From positions 1-64,000 of the forward strand of contig JAZNVU010000041.1 in assembly GCA_045592985.1 (NCBI GenBank): DNA of 64,000 bases. Direction: 5' to 3'. The stretch comes from UMGS172 sp045592985. GTDB taxonomy: Bacteria; Bacillota; Clostridia; Oscillospirales; Acutalibacteraceae. A program made the translations under genes and the position numbers. This document shows positions 1 to 6,854 of the stretch, in pieces (the stretch's first letter is position 1; each line of letters starts with the position of its first letter). The notes under the pieces were generated by a model that did not search any database, was not told the origin of the DNA, and saw nothing but the letters and a program-made list of their open reading frames with translations.

Positions 1-233
1 CTCCGACTTACCTGAACTTTGCAAGCATAGATAGCAGATTCAGCCTTGATGATGCCGCCTGCTTCACCCATCTTCTTGGGTTTTACGTGCTTGCTGATGA
101 TGTTTGCGCCTTCAACAATAACCTTGCCCTCCTTGGGGCTAACTTCGAGGACTTTACCGGTCTTTCCGCGATTCTCAGCGTTACCGGTGAGAATAATTAC
201 GGTATCGCCGGTCTTAATGTTCATCTTACTCAT
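1..233 (-). CDS. rplX: 50S ribosomal protein L24, cut by the window edge
   Basis: Binds 23S rRNA early in assembly of the 50S subunit. The minus-strand frame begins at the ATG at 231-233 and reads MSKMNIKTGDTVIILTGNAE..., with the KOW-type motif of L24 (TGDTVIILTG, GKTGKV) and the family phrase ISKHVKPK; about 77 residues are present and the C-terminus continues beyond base 1. It follows rplN by 15 nt in the usual S10-spc gene order, so it is the last visible gene of a long operon. A second in-frame ATG lies three codons in; the first was chosen because GGAGG (rc of 243-247) lies 9 nt upstream of it. Identification is secure. Confidence 0.95.
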   Translation of the reverse strand, partial: MSKMNIKTGDTVIILTGNAENRGKTGKVLEVSPKEGKVIVEGANIISKHVKPKKMGEAGGIIKAESAIYACKVQVSR

Positions 234-248
234 GCTTTGGTACCTCCA

Positions 249-617
249 TTAAAGAACTTCCGGAGCAAGAGAAAGAATTTTCATATAATCCTTCTCACGA
301 AGCTCACGTGCGACAGGTCCAAAGATACGGGTACCTCTGGGAGTTTTGTCTTCTCTGATAATTACCGCGGCATTTTCATCAAAACGGATATAAGAACCGT
401 CATTGCGGCGAAGACCTTTGCAAGAACGTACAACTACGGCCTTGACTACATCGCCTTTTTTGACAGTGCCGCCCGGTGCTGCCTTCTTAACAGAAGCAAC
501 AACGACGTCGCCAATATTGGCATACCTCCTACCGGAGCCACCAAGTACACGGATACACATAAGTTCTTTTGCACCTGTATTGTCAGCTACCTTGAGGTAA
601 GTCTGCTGCTGTATCAC
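249..617 (-). CDS. rplN: 50S ribosomal protein L14
   Basis: Component of the 50S subunit that contacts 16S rRNA across the subunit bridge. The 122-residue product is the normal full length and starts MIQQQTYLKVADNTGAKEL, the L14 signature, with a downstream GDVVVASVKKAAPGG segment. The start is fixed by AGGAGG about 9 nt upstream. It sits between rpsQ and rplX exactly as in other Firmicutes and is co-transcribed from the promoter upstream of rpsJ. Nothing unusual is seen. Confidence 0.98.
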   Translation of the reverse strand: MIQQQTYLKVADNTGAKELMCIRVLGGSGRRYANIGDVVVASVKKAAPGGTVKKGDVVKAVVVRSCKGLRRNDGSYIRFDENAAVIIREDKTPRGTRIFGPVARELREKDYMKILSLAPEVL

Positions 618-636
618 AGTTTCTTCCTCCTTTAGA

Positions 637-894
637 CTACTTAGCCTTTTCTATAATTTCAACAACGCGCCATCTCTTATCTTTGGAAAGAGGGCGAGTT
701 TCCATAACGAGTACGCGGTCACCGATGCGGCATTCGTTGTTCTCGTCATGAGCCTTAAACTTAACGGTGTTCTTAATAATCTTCTTATAGAGCGGATGCT
801 TTACGTTGTCTTCAATTGCAACAACGATGGTCTTATCCATCTTATCGCTGACAACCTTACCGACTCTTGTTTTACGAAGGTTTCTTTCGCTCAT
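637..894 (-). CDS. rpsQ: 30S ribosomal protein S17
   Basis: Primary 16S rRNA-binding protein of the 30S subunit. The 85-residue product has the family pattern RKTRVGKVVSDKMDKTIVV near the N-terminus and the C-terminal GDRVLVMETRPLSKDKRWRV block. Length is normal. It lies 19 nt upstream of rplN and 20 nt downstream of rpmC in the conserved operon order, with an AGGA-type ribosome site before the ATG at 894. No anomalies are seen. Confidence 0.98.
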   Translation of the reverse strand: MSERNLRKTRVGKVVSDKMDKTIVVAIEDNVKHPLYKKIIKNTVKFKAHDENNECRIGDRVLVMETRPLSKDKRWRVVEIIEKAK

Positions 895-914
895 AGCTTA
901 ATCCTCCCTGTCAA

Positions 915-1118
915 TCAAGAATTGGCGCCGTTCATTTCGATTTCGCGAAGAATGGTTTTTACTCTTGCGATATCCTTTTTAACGGCTGCAATTCTGGTAG
1001 GGTTATCGAGCTGATTAATGGCGTGCTGGAAACGAAGATTAAAAAGTTCTTCTTTAAGCTTCTTGAGTTGCTCCTCGAGTTCTACGGGAGTCTTATCTCT
1101 GAGTTCCTTAACATTCAT
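915..1118 (-). CDS. rpmC: 50S ribosomal protein L29
   Basis: Small two-helix protein near the exit tunnel of the 50S subunit. The 67 residues begin MNVKELRDKTPVELEEQL and contain the L29 signature LRFQHAINQLDNPTRI followed by a VKKDIARVKTILRE helix. The ATG at 1118 shares one base with the rplP stop codon (TAATG arrangement), so the two are probably translationally coupled. Length and context are normal for the family. Confidence 0.97.
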   Translation of the reverse strand: MNVKELRDKTPVELEEQLKKLKEELFNLRFQHAINQLDNPTRIAAVKKDIARVKTILREIEMNGANS

Positions 1119-1543
1119 TACTGCTCACCACCCATTTCCTGTTTAGTAACAAACTTACATTTGATAGGCAGCTTGTTAGCGGCAAGACGCATAGCCTCAC
1201 GAGCAACTTCCTCGGAAACGCCGCCGATTTCAAACATAACTCTGCCGGGTTTTACAACTGCGACCCAGTACTCGGGAGAACCTTTACCTGAACCCATTCG
1301 AGTTTCAGCAGGTTTCTCAGTAACAGGCTTGTCAGGGAAGATTTTAATCCAAACCTGACCGCCACGCTTGATGTAACGGGTCATTGCAATACGGGCTGCC
1401 TCAATCTGATTAGATGTGATCCATGCAGGCTCAAGTGCCTGAAGACCAAAGTCTCCGTTAGAAACGAAGTTACCGCGAAGGGCCTGACCTTTAAGACGGC
1501 CTCTGTGAACGCGGCGGTATTTAACACGCTTAGGTAACAGCAT
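1118..1543 (-). CDS. rplP: 50S ribosomal protein L16
   Basis: Part of the 50S A-site region. The 141-residue protein starts MLLPKRVKYRRVHRGRLKG and carries the family motifs RGGQVWIKIFPDKPVTEKP and GKGSPEYWVAVVKPG. It overlaps rpsC and rpmC by one base on each side, an indication of coupled translation. Full length, no missing blocks. Confidence 0.98.
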   Translation of the reverse strand: MLLPKRVKYRRVHRGRLKGQALRGNFVSNGDFGLQALEPAWITSNQIEAARIAMTRYIKRGGQVWIKIFPDKPVTEKPAETRMGSGKGSPEYWVAVVKPGRVMFEIGGVSEEVAREAMRLAANKLPIKCKFVTKQEMGGEQ

Positions 1544-2214
1544 CAGCGAGAGCCTCCTTCCTTGCGGGGTTTGCGGGCATCGTGAAGAACTTCACCAGTG
1601 TAGATCCATACCTTTACGCCAATACGACCGTAAGTGGTATGAGCCTCTGCGAAGCCATAGTCGATGTCAGCACGAATAGTCTGAAGCGGAATGGTTCCCT
1701 CGCGATAGCTCTCGGAACGAGCAATTTCAGCACCGCCGAGACGACCGGAAACCTGAGTTTTGATACCCTTAACACCGAGACGCATTGCACGTCCGATAGA
1801 AAGCTTCATTGCTCTACGGAACGATACACGTTTCTCGAGCTGAGCAGCAATGCTCTCTGCTACGAGGGTTGCGTTAGCATCGGGGTTCTTAATTTCAACG
1901 ATGTTAATGAAAACATCTTTGTCGGTTTTGAGAAGCTCTTTGCACTTAACTTTGAGCTTTTCAATCTCTTCACCCTTACGTCCGATAACCATACCGGGCT
2001 TTGCGCAATGGATATGGATACGAACTCTCTGAGCGTCACGTTCAATTTCAATTTTAGGAACGCCTGCAGAATAAAGAGTCTTCTTCAAGAACTTACGGAG
2101 GTTGTAGTCCTCAACCAAAGTATCGCCGAAGTCTTTATCCTTGGTGAACCAACGGGAATCCCAGTTCTTAATAACGCCTACACGGAAACCGTGGGGATTT
2201 ACTTTCTGGCCCAT
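1543..2214 (-). CDS. rpsC: 30S ribosomal protein S3
   Basis: Forms the mRNA entry channel of the 30S subunit. The 223-residue product begins MGQKVNPHGFRVGVIKNWDS. It has a KH RNA-binding domain around residues 40-105 (GMVIGRKGEEIEKLK is the GxxG loop) and the C-terminal S3 block (SGRLGGAEIARSE, YGRIGVKVWIYTGEV). An AGGAGG site sits 5-6 nt upstream of the ATG at 2214. It lies 15 nt after rplV and overlaps rplP by one base. Normal in every respect. Confidence 0.98.
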   Translation of the reverse strand: MGQKVNPHGFRVGVIKNWDSRWFTKDKDFGDTLVEDYNLRKFLKKTLYSAGVPKIEIERDAQRVRIHIHCAKPGMVIGRKGEEIEKLKVKCKELLKTDKDVFINIVEIKNPDANATLVAESIAAQLEKRVSFRRAMKLSIGRAMRLGVKGIKTQVSGRLGGAEIARSESYREGTIPLQTIRADIDYGFAEAHTTYGRIGVKVWIYTGEVLHDARKPRKEGGSR

Positions 2215-2229
2215 AACTTAACCTCCTTC

Positions 2230-2574
2230 TTAGTCTTCACGTTCTCTGAGTACCAGAGTTACGTGAGATGTTCTCTTCAAAATGCGATGTGCACGGCCAT
2301 GGTCCTTAGCTCTGATTCTTTTGAGGATAGGACCGGGTCCTACGTAGCACTCAGCAACATAGAGTTTAGAAACATCCATATTATGGTTGTTTTCTGCGTT
2401 TGCAATAGCTGACTTAAGCAGCTTTTCAAGATACTCGCAAGCGGCCTTCGGTGTGAACCTAAGAATAGCCATGGCTTTGTCAGCGTCCTGATTACGGATA
2501 AGATCGAGGACGATCTGCACCTTGCGAGGTGATATGCGGGCATATCTGAGTGTTGCCCTTGATTCCATAGTCAT
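2230..2574 (-). CDS. rplV: 50S ribosomal protein L22
   Basis: Lines the nascent-peptide exit tunnel; its beta hairpin is where macrolide-resistance changes occur in other bacteria. The 114-residue product contains ATLRYARISPRKVQIVLDLI near the N-terminus and the hairpin region GPGPILKRIRAKDHGRAHRI. No insertion or deletion in the hairpin is apparent. It is preceded by rpsS with a 17-nt gap. The first ATG of the frame (MTMESR) is used; an ATG two codons in is an alternative. Confidence 0.97.
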   Translation of the reverse strand: MTMESRATLRYARISPRKVQIVLDLIRNQDADKAMAILRFTPKAACEYLEKLLKSAIANAENNHNMDVSKLYVAECYVGPGPILKRIRAKDHGRAHRILKRTSHVTLVLRERED

Positions 2575-2591
2575 ACTCTCCTTTCGACCGC

Positions 2592-2864
2592 TTACTTCGT
2601 GGTCTTTGCACCGGCGTGACCTTTAAAGGTTCTGGTCGGAGCAAATTCACCGAATTTATGGCCAACCATATCCTCGGTAACATATACCGGAACATGCTTT
2701 CTGCCATCATGAACAGCCACCGTGTGTCCGACGAAATCGGGGAAAATCGTGGATGAACGGCTCCATGTCTTTAAGACACGTTTCTCGCCTGCTGCATTCA
2801 TTTCCTGTACTCTCTTAAGAAGTACGGGCTGGATGTAGGGGCCTTTTTTAACGCTTCTTCCCAT
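2592..2864 (-). CDS. rpsS: 30S ribosomal protein S19
   Basis: Head protein of the 30S subunit that complexes with S13. The 90 residues start MGRSVKKGPYIQPVLLKRV and show the conserved RSSTIFPDFVGHTVAVHDGR block and a GEFAPTRTFKGH C-terminal segment. Spacing to rplB (21 nt) and rplV (17 nt) is as expected in the S10 operon. An AAAGGAGTTATAAC ribosome site precedes the start. Confidence 0.98.
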   Translation of the reverse strand: MGRSVKKGPYIQPVLLKRVQEMNAAGEKRVLKTWSRSSTIFPDFVGHTVAVHDGRKHVPVYVTEDMVGHKFGEFAPTRTFKGHAGAKTTK

Positions 2865-2885
2865 TGTTATAACTCCTTTCGTCGA

Positions 2886-3719
2886 TTACTTCGCATTGCG
2901 GCGCTTGATAATATACTTATCAGAAGCCTTATGCTTATCACGGGTCTTGTAGCCCAAAGTGGGTTTACCCCAAGGGGTAACAGGTGTGGGACGACCGATA
3001 GGTGCACGTCCCTCACCACCACCGTGGGGGTGGTCACACGGGTTCATAACAGAACCGCGAACGGTAGGACGCCAACCCATGTGGCGCTTACGACCTGCTT
3101 TACCGATGTTAACATTTTCATGCTCGGGGTTAGAAACGATACCGATAGTTGCCATGCAAGATGCAGGAACGTTACGGAGTTCGCCGGAAGGAAGTCTCAA
3201 GAGTGCCATTCCGTTTTCTTTTGCCATGAGCTGAGCCATGTTACCGGCAGAACGAGCGAGCTGAGCGCCCTTGCCGGGGTAAAGTTCAATATTGTGGATG
3301 GTGGTACCAACGGGGATATCGCTGAGTTTAAGAGCGTTACCGGGTTTGATATCAGCATCGGGACCGGAAACTATGGTGTCTCCGACTTTAAGATCCTGAG
3401 GAGCGATGATGTAACGCTTCTCACCGTCCTCGTACTGAACGAGTGCAATAAATGCGGAACGGTTAGGATCGTATTCAAGAGTCATAACAGTGGCGGGAAC
3501 GCCAATCTTGTCTCTCTTGAAATCAATAATGCGGTATTTCACGCGATTGCCGCCGCCATGATGACGAACAGTGATACGTCCGTAGCTGTTGCGACCGGCA
3601 TTCTTCTTAACAACGTCCAACAAACTCTTTTCGGGTGCTACCTTGGAAAGTTCGGAATAATCCATAACTGTCATGCCACGGCGACCGGGAGTTGTGGGCT
3701 TGTAGTGCTTAACTGCCAT
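2886..3719 (-). CDS. rplB: 50S ribosomal protein L2
   Basis: Required for subunit association and the peptidyl-transferase centre. The 277-residue product has MAVKHYKPTTPGRRGMTV at the N-terminus, the oligonucleotide-binding fold in the middle, and the diagnostic C-terminal motif MNPCDHPHGGGEGRAPIGR with the conserved histidine. It is followed by rpsS and preceded by a 75-nt gap after rplW, the widest gap inside the operon except that after rpsJ. That gap holds only a small GGAGC...GCTCC hairpin with no U-tract. Confidence 0.98.
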   Translation of the reverse strand: MAVKHYKPTTPGRRGMTVMDYSELSKVAPEKSLLDVVKKNAGRNSYGRITVRHHGGGNRVKYRIIDFKRDKIGVPATVMTLEYDPNRSAFIALVQYEDGEKRYIIAPQDLKVGDTIVSGPDADIKPGNALKLSDIPVGTTIHNIELYPGKGAQLARSAGNMAQLMAKENGMALLRLPSGELRNVPASCMATIGIVSNPEHENVNIGKAGRKRHMGWRPTVRGSVMNPCDHPHGGGEGRAPIGRPTPVTPWGKPTLGYKTRDKHKASDKYIIKRRNAK

Positions 3720-3794
3720 TTTAGTTTCACTCTCCTGTTTTGGCTTAGCGGAGCTTTATGCTCCATACATTGCCTTAATCGTTCTTGATATGGA

Positions 3795-4088
3795 TTACAT
3801 CAAACCGTCAAAGAAGCTGATGGTCTTGGAATCCTTCTTAAGGGTTACGATTGCCTTCTTCCAAGAAGGAGTCATACCCTCATAGCGTCCCATACGGCGG
3901 CTGTGGCCGTTAACGCTTATAGTGTTGACCTTATCAACCTCAACACCGAAAAGCTCTTCAACTGCACGAGCAATGTCGATCTTGGTTGCGTCGTTTGCTA
4001 CCTTAAAGGTGTACTTCTTGTCAGCAAATCCGGTCATGCTGCGCTCGGTAATAACCGGAGCAATAATAATGTCCTGAGCTGCTTTCAT
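3795..4088 (-). CDS. rplW: 50S ribosomal protein L23
   Basis: Exit-tunnel protein that docks trigger factor and SRP. The 97-residue product reads MKAAQDIIIAPVITERSM, with the family core KYTFKVANDATKIDIARAVEELFGV and VNTISVNGHSRRMGRYEG. Its ATG overlaps the rplD stop by one base. The C-terminus (SKTISFFDGLM) is normal for the family. No anomaly. Confidence 0.97.
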   Translation of the reverse strand: MKAAQDIIIAPVITERSMTGFADKKYTFKVANDATKIDIARAVEELFGVEVDKVNTISVNGHSRRMGRYEGMTPSWKKAIVTLKKDSKTISFFDGLM

Positions 4089-4711
4089 TATGCGTATACC
4101 TCCTCGAACTTAGCAACGGCGTCCTTAACAATGACGAGAGTATCGGCATTGATAACGTCGTAGGTGTTGATGGTGTTGACCTGTGCGGTCTTAACGCCGG
4201 GAATGTTAGCTGCACTCTTAACAACATTAGCTTCGTTGGAAGCAAGAACGATAAGAGTTTTCTTACCGACGCCGATTGCTTTGAGGCAATCTACTACAGT
4301 TTTGGTCTTGTAGCCTTCTACAGTGAGGCTGTCAAGAACGATAAGGGACTCAGTGAGTACCTTGTCGGAAAGAGCAGATTTAAGAGCAAGCTGTCTTTCC
4401 TTCTTGTTGATGGTGAAATAGTAATCTCTGGGCTTGGGACCAAGAGCAATACCACCGTGTCTCCACTGGGGTGAACGGGTGGAACCCTGTCTTGCATGAC
4501 CGGTGCCCTTCTGTCTCCAAGGTTTCTTTCCGCCGCCGGAAACTTCGGAGCGGGTCAATGTCGACTGTGTGCCCTGACGCTGGTTAGCGAGGAAGTTCAC
4601 AACAGCCATGTGCATAACAGCGGCGTTGGGTTCGATACCGAAAACTGCATTGCAAAGTTCGATGTCGCTTACCTTCTTACCTGCCATATCTAATACTGCT
4701 ACAACTGGCAT
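4088..4711 (-). CDS. rplD: 50S ribosomal protein L4
   Basis: Large-subunit protein whose loop reaches the exit tunnel; in several bacteria it also regulates the S10 operon by binding the leader RNA. The 207-residue product has MPVVAVLDMAGKKVSDIEL, the tunnel loop SGGGKKPWRQKGTGHARQGS around residues 60-80, and the C-terminal globular part ending AKFEEVYA. It lies between rplC and rplW. Whether L4 controls this operon cannot be shown from sequence, but the operon has a long structured leader that would suit it. Confidence 0.97.
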   Translation of the reverse strand: MPVVAVLDMAGKKVSDIELCNAVFGIEPNAAVMHMAVVNFLANQRQGTQSTLTRSEVSGGGKKPWRQKGTGHARQGSTRSPQWRHGGIALGPKPRDYYFTINKKERQLALKSALSDKVLTESLIVLDSLTVEGYKTKTVVDCLKAIGVGKKTLIVLASNEANVVKSAANIPGVKTAQVNTINTYDVINADTLVIVKDAVAKFEEVYA

Positions 4712-4728
4712 TTTCCTTCACTCCTTCC

Positions 4729-5358
4729 TTAAGCCTTAACGCTGTTGAAAACAACTACAATCGAGCCCTTGGGACCGGGAACGGCACCTTTAACTGCGAT
4801 AATATTGTTTTCTGCGTCTACCTTGACAACTTCAAGGTTCTGAACAGTTACGCGCTCGTTACCCAAGTGACCTGCCATTTTCTTGCCTTTGAAGATTCTG
4901 GCGGGGTCGATAACGCCCAACGAACCACCGTGACGGTGAACAGGGCCGGTACCGTGGCTCTCTTTAAGTCTGGAGAAGTTCCAGCGCTTAATAACGCCTG
5001 CGTAACCTTTACCTTTGCTTGTACCTCTAACGTCAACCTTGTCGCCCTCAGCAAAAGTATCTGCTTTGATGATATCGCCTACATTGTAAGCAGAGCAATC
5101 ATCGAAACGGAACTCGCGAAGTACCTTTTTAGGTGCTACATCGCCTTTTGCGAAGTGACCCTTCATGGGTTTGTTGACCTTTGCAGCCTTGAGGTCGCCG
5201 AAGCCAACCTGAACTGCTTCGTAACCGTCGTTCTCAACTGTTTTCTTCTGGCTGATAGCACAGGGGCCTGCCTCGATAACAGTTACGGGAACTACGTTAC
5301 CGTTTGCGTCAAAAAGCTGAGTCATACCAAGCTTTTTGCCTACGATTCCTTTTTGCAT
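4729..5358 (-). CDS. rplC: 50S ribosomal protein L3
   Basis: Reaches into the peptidyl-transferase centre. The 209-residue product starts MQKGIVGKKLGMTQLFD, has the family signature NFSRLKESHGTGPVHRHGGSLG around residues 125-147 (the conserved H-G-x-x-x-x-H-R block) and MAGHLGNERVTVQNLEV. AGGAGGATAAAAA precedes the ATG. The gap to rpsJ is 63 nt. Normal length. Confidence 0.98.
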   Translation of the reverse strand: MQKGIVGKKLGMTQLFDANGNVVPVTVIEAGPCAISQKKTVENDGYEAVQVGFGDLKAAKVNKPMKGHFAKGDVAPKKVLREFRFDDCSAYNVGDIIKADTFAEGDKVDVRGTSKGKGYAGVIKRWNFSRLKESHGTGPVHRHGGSLGVIDPARIFKGKKMAGHLGNERVTVQNLEVVKVDAENNIIAVKGAVPGPKGSIVVVFNSVKA

Positions 5359-5421
5359 TTTTTATCCTCCTAAATGGTTATTGGTTGACAAAACTGCCAA
5401 CATGACCTGCCGCGCACGAAA

Positions 5422-5733
5422 TTAAAGCTTAATCTCGATTTCTACGCCGGCGGGGAGCTCAAGACCCATCAGAGCCTCAACAGTTTTGTTTGAGGGTCTG
5501 AGAACGTCGATAAGCCTTTTGTGGGTTCTGCTTTCAAACTGCTCACGGCTGTCCTTATATTTGTGGACTGCGCGAAGAATGGTAACTACTTCCTTCTCGG
5601 TGGGGAGCGGTACGGGACCTGAAACTCTGGAACCGGTACGCTTTGCGGTCTCAACGATTTTCTCAGCTGCCTGATCGATGAGAGCGTGGTCGTAGCTCTT
5701 CAGTCTGATTCTGATTTTCTCCTTTACTGCCAT
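5422..5733 (-). CDS. rpsJ: 30S ribosomal protein S10
   Basis: Promoter-proximal gene of the operon; S10 is a 30S head protein that also partners NusB in antitermination. The 103-residue product starts MAVKEKIRIRLKSYDHALID, with the typical GPVPLPTEKEVVTILRAVH block and RTHKRLIDV. The frame is open further upstream, but the ATG at 5733 is chosen because AGGAGG (rc of 5744-5749) lies about 10 nt before it and because family members begin at this point. Confidence 0.98.
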   Translation of the reverse strand: MAVKEKIRIRLKSYDHALIDQAAEKIVETAKRTGSRVSGPVPLPTEKEVVTILRAVHKYKDSREQFESRTHKRLIDVLRPSNKTVEALMGLELPAGVEIEIKL

Positions 5734-6020
5734 TGTGACTTTCGCCTCCTTAAAAAGTTCGGCGGGCAACGCTTTTTGCCGCATTGTTTACATTGTGCCG
5801 GGTGTTTCTTCCCCGTCCAATATAAAATCCGGATTGCTCAGGGCCATATAATGCCAGAACCAATCCGGGGCGGACATTGGCGTTTTTGCTTCGCATACGC
5901 AAGCTGCGAAACAACGCAATATTTTGTCGCCCGGTTTAAAATCGGACATACTCCGCGGAAATTTCCCGGTGCTTTAGACCGGCCACCTCCCGCATCAACG
6001 CATATCTGCACATTACGTGC
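5734..6020 (-). promoter_or_regulatory. Long structured 5' leader of the S10 operon
   Basis: About 287 nt lie between the predicted transcription start (near 6020) and rpsJ, with no credible gene. The clearest structure is a perfect 8-bp stem, CCGGATTG at 5829-5836 with CAATCCGG at 5861-5868, closed over an inner GGCcatataatGCC stem at 5842-5854. GC-rich segments further upstream (5930-6000) can form additional helices. In Bacillus and Gammaproteobacteria the S10 operon is autoregulated through a leader bound by L4. I infer a similar role here but do not recognise a specific Rfam family. Confidence 0.55.
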
Positions 6021-6026
6021 CTTAGT

Positions 6027-6055
6027 ATCTTACCACAAGAGTTTCCAAAAATCAA
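6027..6055 (-). promoter_or_regulatory. Sigma-A promoter of the S10 operon
   Basis: On the minus strand TTGATT (rc of 6050-6055) and TAAGAT (rc of 6027-6032) are separated by exactly 17 bp. Transcription would start near 6020. It lies directly downstream of the terminator of the previous minus-strand gene, and there is no other good promoter before rpsJ. Confidence 0.7.
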
Positions 6056-6107
6056 GTGTTTTTTTCATTTTTTTCAAAAAATTTTTCGACACGTTTTTTA
6101 GAGTAAA

Positions 6108-6147
6108 AAGCCAAAAAATAGACGCTTTTACTTATTAGGTAAAAGCG
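6108..6147 (-). terminator. Rho-independent terminator after the Ser/Glu-rich membrane protein
   Basis: CGCTTTTAC at 6123-6131 pairs with GTAAAAGCG at 6139-6147; reading on the minus strand the hairpin is followed by a T-rich tract (CTATTTTTTGG). It separates the upstream gene from the S10 promoter. Confidence 0.8.
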
Positions 6148-6157
6148 CCTTTTATAA

Positions 6158-6826
6158 TCATTTTACTCTGCGTCGGTTAGCAGTGGTTTTCTGAGTCGCC
6201 TTGCGTCTTGGACGTCGGTTGCCCGAAACATTTTTGCCTGTCGCATATTTAGACTTGAATGTAATGTTTACATATATAAGTGAAGCAATACAAAGCAACG
6301 AGATAAGAATAGGTATCCACATATACCTTGTCACGAGGCTGGACATGGTTACAACCTTTCCGCCTTCGTAGTGTTCTATTTCTTCCTCAACGCCCATGTC
6401 TTCGTCTTCATAAACCGTTCCCTCACCGTTTTCGTCGGTCTCGGATTCGGTTTGCGGCAAAGACACGACCGAACCAGTCTCATCTATAAACGTACCGCCA
6501 CTCGGTTTGCTGGGTTTGGGTTTAGAGGTGGTGTCCGAAGAACTCGTCTCTTCGTTGGAAGTTGTACCTTCCTCAGAACTTGTGTCCTCCTCATAACTCG
6601 CTTCTTCCGAACTTGTTTGTTCTTCCGAACTGTCCTCTTCACCATCACCATCATCAGACGAGCTTCCGTCACTTGAAGTTTCTTCGCTCGAAACCTCACT
6701 CGAAGTTCCTTGACTTGAGGTATCTTCGGTTGCCTCACCCGTAGTTGCGGTTACAGTAATGGCATAAAGTGACAAAACCATCATTAAGATGAAACATAGT
6801 GAAATTGTAATTACGTTTTGCTTCAT
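6158..6826 (-). CDS. Ser/Glu-rich secreted, membrane-anchored protein of unknown function
   Basis: No family is recognised. The 222-residue product has a hydrophobic signal peptide at residues 1-27, then about 85 residues composed almost entirely of Ser, Glu, Asp and Thr in short SSEE/SSDG-type repeats, a Lys-Pro-Ser linker near residue 105, an acidic stretch, one transmembrane helix at about 169-190, and a very basic C-terminus (many Arg/Lys after residue 195). The topology suggests a type I membrane protein with an extracellular disordered stalk and a basic cytoplasmic tail. It lies alone between proS and the S10 operon, with its own terminator. It could be a cell-wall spacer or a phosphorylated/glycosylated stalk; no function is assigned. 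Confidence 0.75.
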   Translation of the reverse strand: MKQNVITISLCFILMMVLSLYAITVTATTGEATEDTSSQGTSSEVSSEETSSDGSSSDDGDGEEDSSEEQTSSEEASYEEDTSSEEGTTSNEETSSSDTTSKPKPSKPSGGTFIDETGSVVSLPQTESETDENGEGTVYEDEDMGVEEEIEHYEGGKVVTMSSLVTRYMWIPILISLLCIASLIYVNITFKSKYATGKNVSGNRRPRRKATQKTTANRRRVK

Positions 6827-6854
6827 GCAACCGTCCCTTTATATAATGTATAGA

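Noticed and set aside
87..635. Long plus-strand frames over the ribosomal operon and similar mirror frames elsewhere (for example 1582-2412, 2931-3788, 7218-7886, 56635-57528)
   Set aside because: They are antisense shadows of conserved minus-strand genes, lack ribosome sites and have no family pattern.
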